A DNA stretch of 64,000 bases, from assembly GCF_964340395.1 (NCBI RefSeq), contig NC_135563.1, forward strand, positions 8,378,155 to 8,442,154. The letters run 5' to 3'. The notes below the pieces were generated by a model. It made no database searches. It worked only from the letters and a program-made list of their open reading frames with translations, and was not told the origin of the DNA. The position numbers and the translations under genes were made by a program. Source of the stretch: Glandiceps talaboti. Taxonomy: Eukaryota > Hemichordata > Enteropneusta > Spengelidae. Below, in pieces: positions 61,428 through 64,000 of the stretch; the first letter of the stretch is position 1, and every line of letters starts with the position of its first letter.

Positions 61428-61700
61428 TCAGTTGTCAGAGTGAGTAAAGTAGAAATATACCACTTCAAGTAAATACCAAGAATAGTTGTTGGCGTATGTA
61501 CTATTCATACATAACACGTGATATCCCAAGATGCTCTTAAATACATTAGCTTTCACTGATTTCTGTATGGACTTCAATTCATCATAACTACAGTACTGTG
61601 ACACCTGGCAGTCCCTCTCCAAGTAGATATTGAAACCACTTGTACGAACGTAAACACGACTATTAAAGTCATAATACATACTATGTTCTTGTGCAGTCAA
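61428..61700 (-). CDS. Possible exon, cysteine-containing, unrecognised
   Basis: The minus frame reads MYYDFNSRVYVRTSGFNIYL, ERDCQVSQYCSYDELKSIQK and ILGYHVLCM. It is not repetitive and has several cysteines, suggesting a secreted or extracellular segment. A possible donor GTATAT lies near 61455. No family was recognised and no partner exon was found, so it may be a chance frame. Confidence 0.25.
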   Translation of the reverse strand: MTAQEHSMYYDFNSRVYVRTSGFNIYLERDCQVSQYCSYDELKSIQKSVKANVFKSILGYHVLCMNSTYANNYSWYLLEVVYFYFTHSDN

Positions 61701-61885
61701 TGAACTACGTACTCAGTGTCATGGTCTTTTTTCTCCGATTCTCTTATTTTTTCAGGTTCTAACGTCACCTCAAAAAATGTTTGTTACTGTTCTGTAGTGA
61801 TTTTAGGATATCAATTACTTCGTTCATTTACCATGGATTCAAGGTGAGTGCAAAGCTTTAGACAGACAGACTTTACAGTCAAACA

Positions 61886-61987
61886 GCCAGTCAGTCAGTC
61901 AGTCAGTCAGTCAGTCAGTCAGTCAGTCAGCCAGCCAGTCAGCCAGTCAGTGCAGTCACTAAATCAGAGAGTGTGTATATGTATATG

Positions 61988-62019
<32 letters not shown>

Positions 62020-62104
62020 TGTATGTATGTATGTATGTATGTATGTATGTATGTTGTATGCATGCATGCATGCATGTATGTATGTATGTATGTATGTATG
62101 TATG

Positions 62105-62135
<31 letters not shown>

Positions 62136-62136
62136 T
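61886..62136. repeat. (CAGT)n followed by (TATG)n microsatellite
   Basis: (CAGT)n at 61886-61946, then (TATG)n at 61975-62136 interrupted by GCATGCATGCATGCATG. Confidence 0.95.
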
Positions 62137-63430
62137 GTGTATGTATGTTTATCTCTATGATTAATTACATGATTACGATAAATGCAATAGTGGAACATAT
62201 AGTTTTCTTACTTCACCAGTCATCCTAGGCCTGTTCTACACGTCTTACTTTTCAGTGATAAAAAGATAAGGGGTTGTATAAGTTGCCGTGTCTCATATCT
62301 CTAAATTTACGTCAATCGATATGACACAGTCCACTAATTGGGTATCAGGTCAACATCACGATATTAAGCATAGATCTACTCGTATCTGCCATTGACAGTT
62401 TTAGATCTTGTAACTAAACATAAGTATGTAGATCGATATCATGGCAGTCAACTTCATTAATTGTTAAATTTGGCCGTCAGAATACTCTCTGACTGACCGT
62501 GATTGTATAGCAAAGCTACGTGTATGTCATACCAGCTAATCTCTACAAAAGGCCATACATTCAATCTGTTAGATTGAAGAGAAGGAGGCATAATCTTACA
62601 AGTTGAAGTACAAATTCAACATCAAGATTTAACACCGATACTACAGGTGTGTGTTGCTTAGAACCACTATCTCTCCAGGTGTTAAGTGAAAGATTGCGTC
62701 ATTAGACAAAATAAAAACCGATAACATGACTTCAGAAAATAGGGTATTACTAAATTGGTCGGGATTTTATTTCATTTTACTTTAAATGTTTTAAAAATTA
62801 CTCCGACCCCAAGATAATATACTCGTCTGTCGCAATACTTCCATGAGAGTTTGATAAGGTGTAAAAGAATTAATTGAAGGCAATTACATGATTGTAGAAG
62901 TTAAGTAGACGAACACGTTATGCAGACTGTACTGTTCTAATCTAAAAATCTGGTTTCTCTCTGGAATACAATTTTTTTAAAGTCACCACATATGAGGCAA
63001 AGGCATGAAGGTGTACATGGAAATAGAAGTAAATTGCAACCATTTTACCTTTAATTTTTGCCTGCAAAAATAAAGTTTAGGGTCGGATGCTTAAACTAGG
63101 GTCGCGAAACACACTATATTTTTTTTTGCCTAAATGGTTTTAATAGTTGACTGGTATATTTCAACGGATACCGATTATATTTCAAAGAAGTACAACATAT
63201 ACTGCACAGTTTTTCTATCACTGACCTGTTCATTTTGCTTAAACAGGAAAATGTCTTCAACTTCTTTTCAACTTTTTCCTAGGTACTTGAATCGTTTTCC
63301 TTAATGTAGTCACATTTTTTATAGAACGGCTGGGTTTAGTATTTCCCCTATCGTTCTTTCAATACGGTAACAGATGAGGCGTGTATTTCCAAAAAGCTTA
63401 AATACACATTCGTGTAGGATTTGTGTTCAT
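62137..63430. other. Intergenic, nothing recognised
   Basis: AT-rich single-copy-looking sequence without coding motifs or repeats that I can identify. Confidence 0.5.
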
Positions 63431-63431
63431 A

Positions 63432-63609
<178 letters not shown>

Positions 63610-64000
63610 CATGCGCAAACATCTGAATGGACGCAGGTGCTCGTACAATCACGAAATGTCAAAAAAAAATCCAAAACAATGTATTAGTATGTATTCTATG
63701 AATGCATTTCACCACATTATACAATCATACTGTCGGGGAAAGAACATAGAAATGTACGCAGAATGAAATGAGGGACTCAGCAATTTCCATGGCCAGCAAT
63801 CCGCCGTCTAGCATCAAGGCATAAGCCCAAAGACGATTGTTTAGTACAGTCATAGCACTAAGCTGGACAGTAATATTGCGTCATAAACATGTAATCTCTC
63901 TAGTAATCCTCTTCTTTGTGTACAGACTGTTGAGGATTGTACGGCTTACTTTGATAAAAGGCAATTGCTAGTACCTCATCAAATGTATTAAGTTGTTAAC

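Overview
The window is a piece of an AT-rich, repeat-laden animal genome: genes have introns with GT/AG borders, microsatellites are very long, and CR1-like LINE, DIRS/Ngaro-type and CACTA-type elements are present. Gene content (a tandem METTL24-like array with polycystin-1-like exons between the copies) fits a marine invertebrate; amphioxus, hemichordates and lophotrochozoans are all possible, and I cannot name the species.

The backbone is a tandem array of four minus-strand METTL24-like methyltransferase genes. Three are complete with five coding exons each: copy 2 (29266-34220), copy 3 (40142-45619) and copy 4 (54296-59355). Copy 1 has only exons 1 and 2 inside the window (20653-20730 and 355-659) and runs off the left edge. 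The spliced frames close exactly: 299 aa for copy 3 and 336 aa for copies 2 and 4, the difference being one extra 37-residue repeat in exon 2. Each protein starts with a signal-anchor-like segment, so a luminal (Golgi/ER or secreted) methyltransferase-fold protein is inferred.

Intron 1 of copy 1 is swollen to 20 kb by a 17.6-kb CACTA-type DNA transposon (1881-19498) with 259-bp terminal inverted repeats differing at one base and a 3-bp TTA target duplication. The paralogous intron of copy 3 keeps the empty site. Inside the transposon lie two Mutator-like MITEs with 9-bp target duplications, two decayed CR1-like LINE fragments, and a hammerhead-ribozyme repeat present in three partial copies. 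I see no transposase in it.

Upstream of copy 1 (20.79 to about 26.2 kb) sits a broken tyrosine-recombinase retrotransposon (RT-RNase H and recombinase on the minus strand) with a plus-strand LTR-element fragment nested inside. Between copies 2 and 3 lie plus-strand remains of the N-terminal membrane region of a polycystin-1-like protein. Between copies 3 and 4 lie minus-strand exons for the C-terminal part of the same protein family. A shared non-coding segment borders both, which suggests one ancestral gene type that was broken and rearranged during the tandem duplication. The rest is microsatellite, foldback elements and non-coding sequence.
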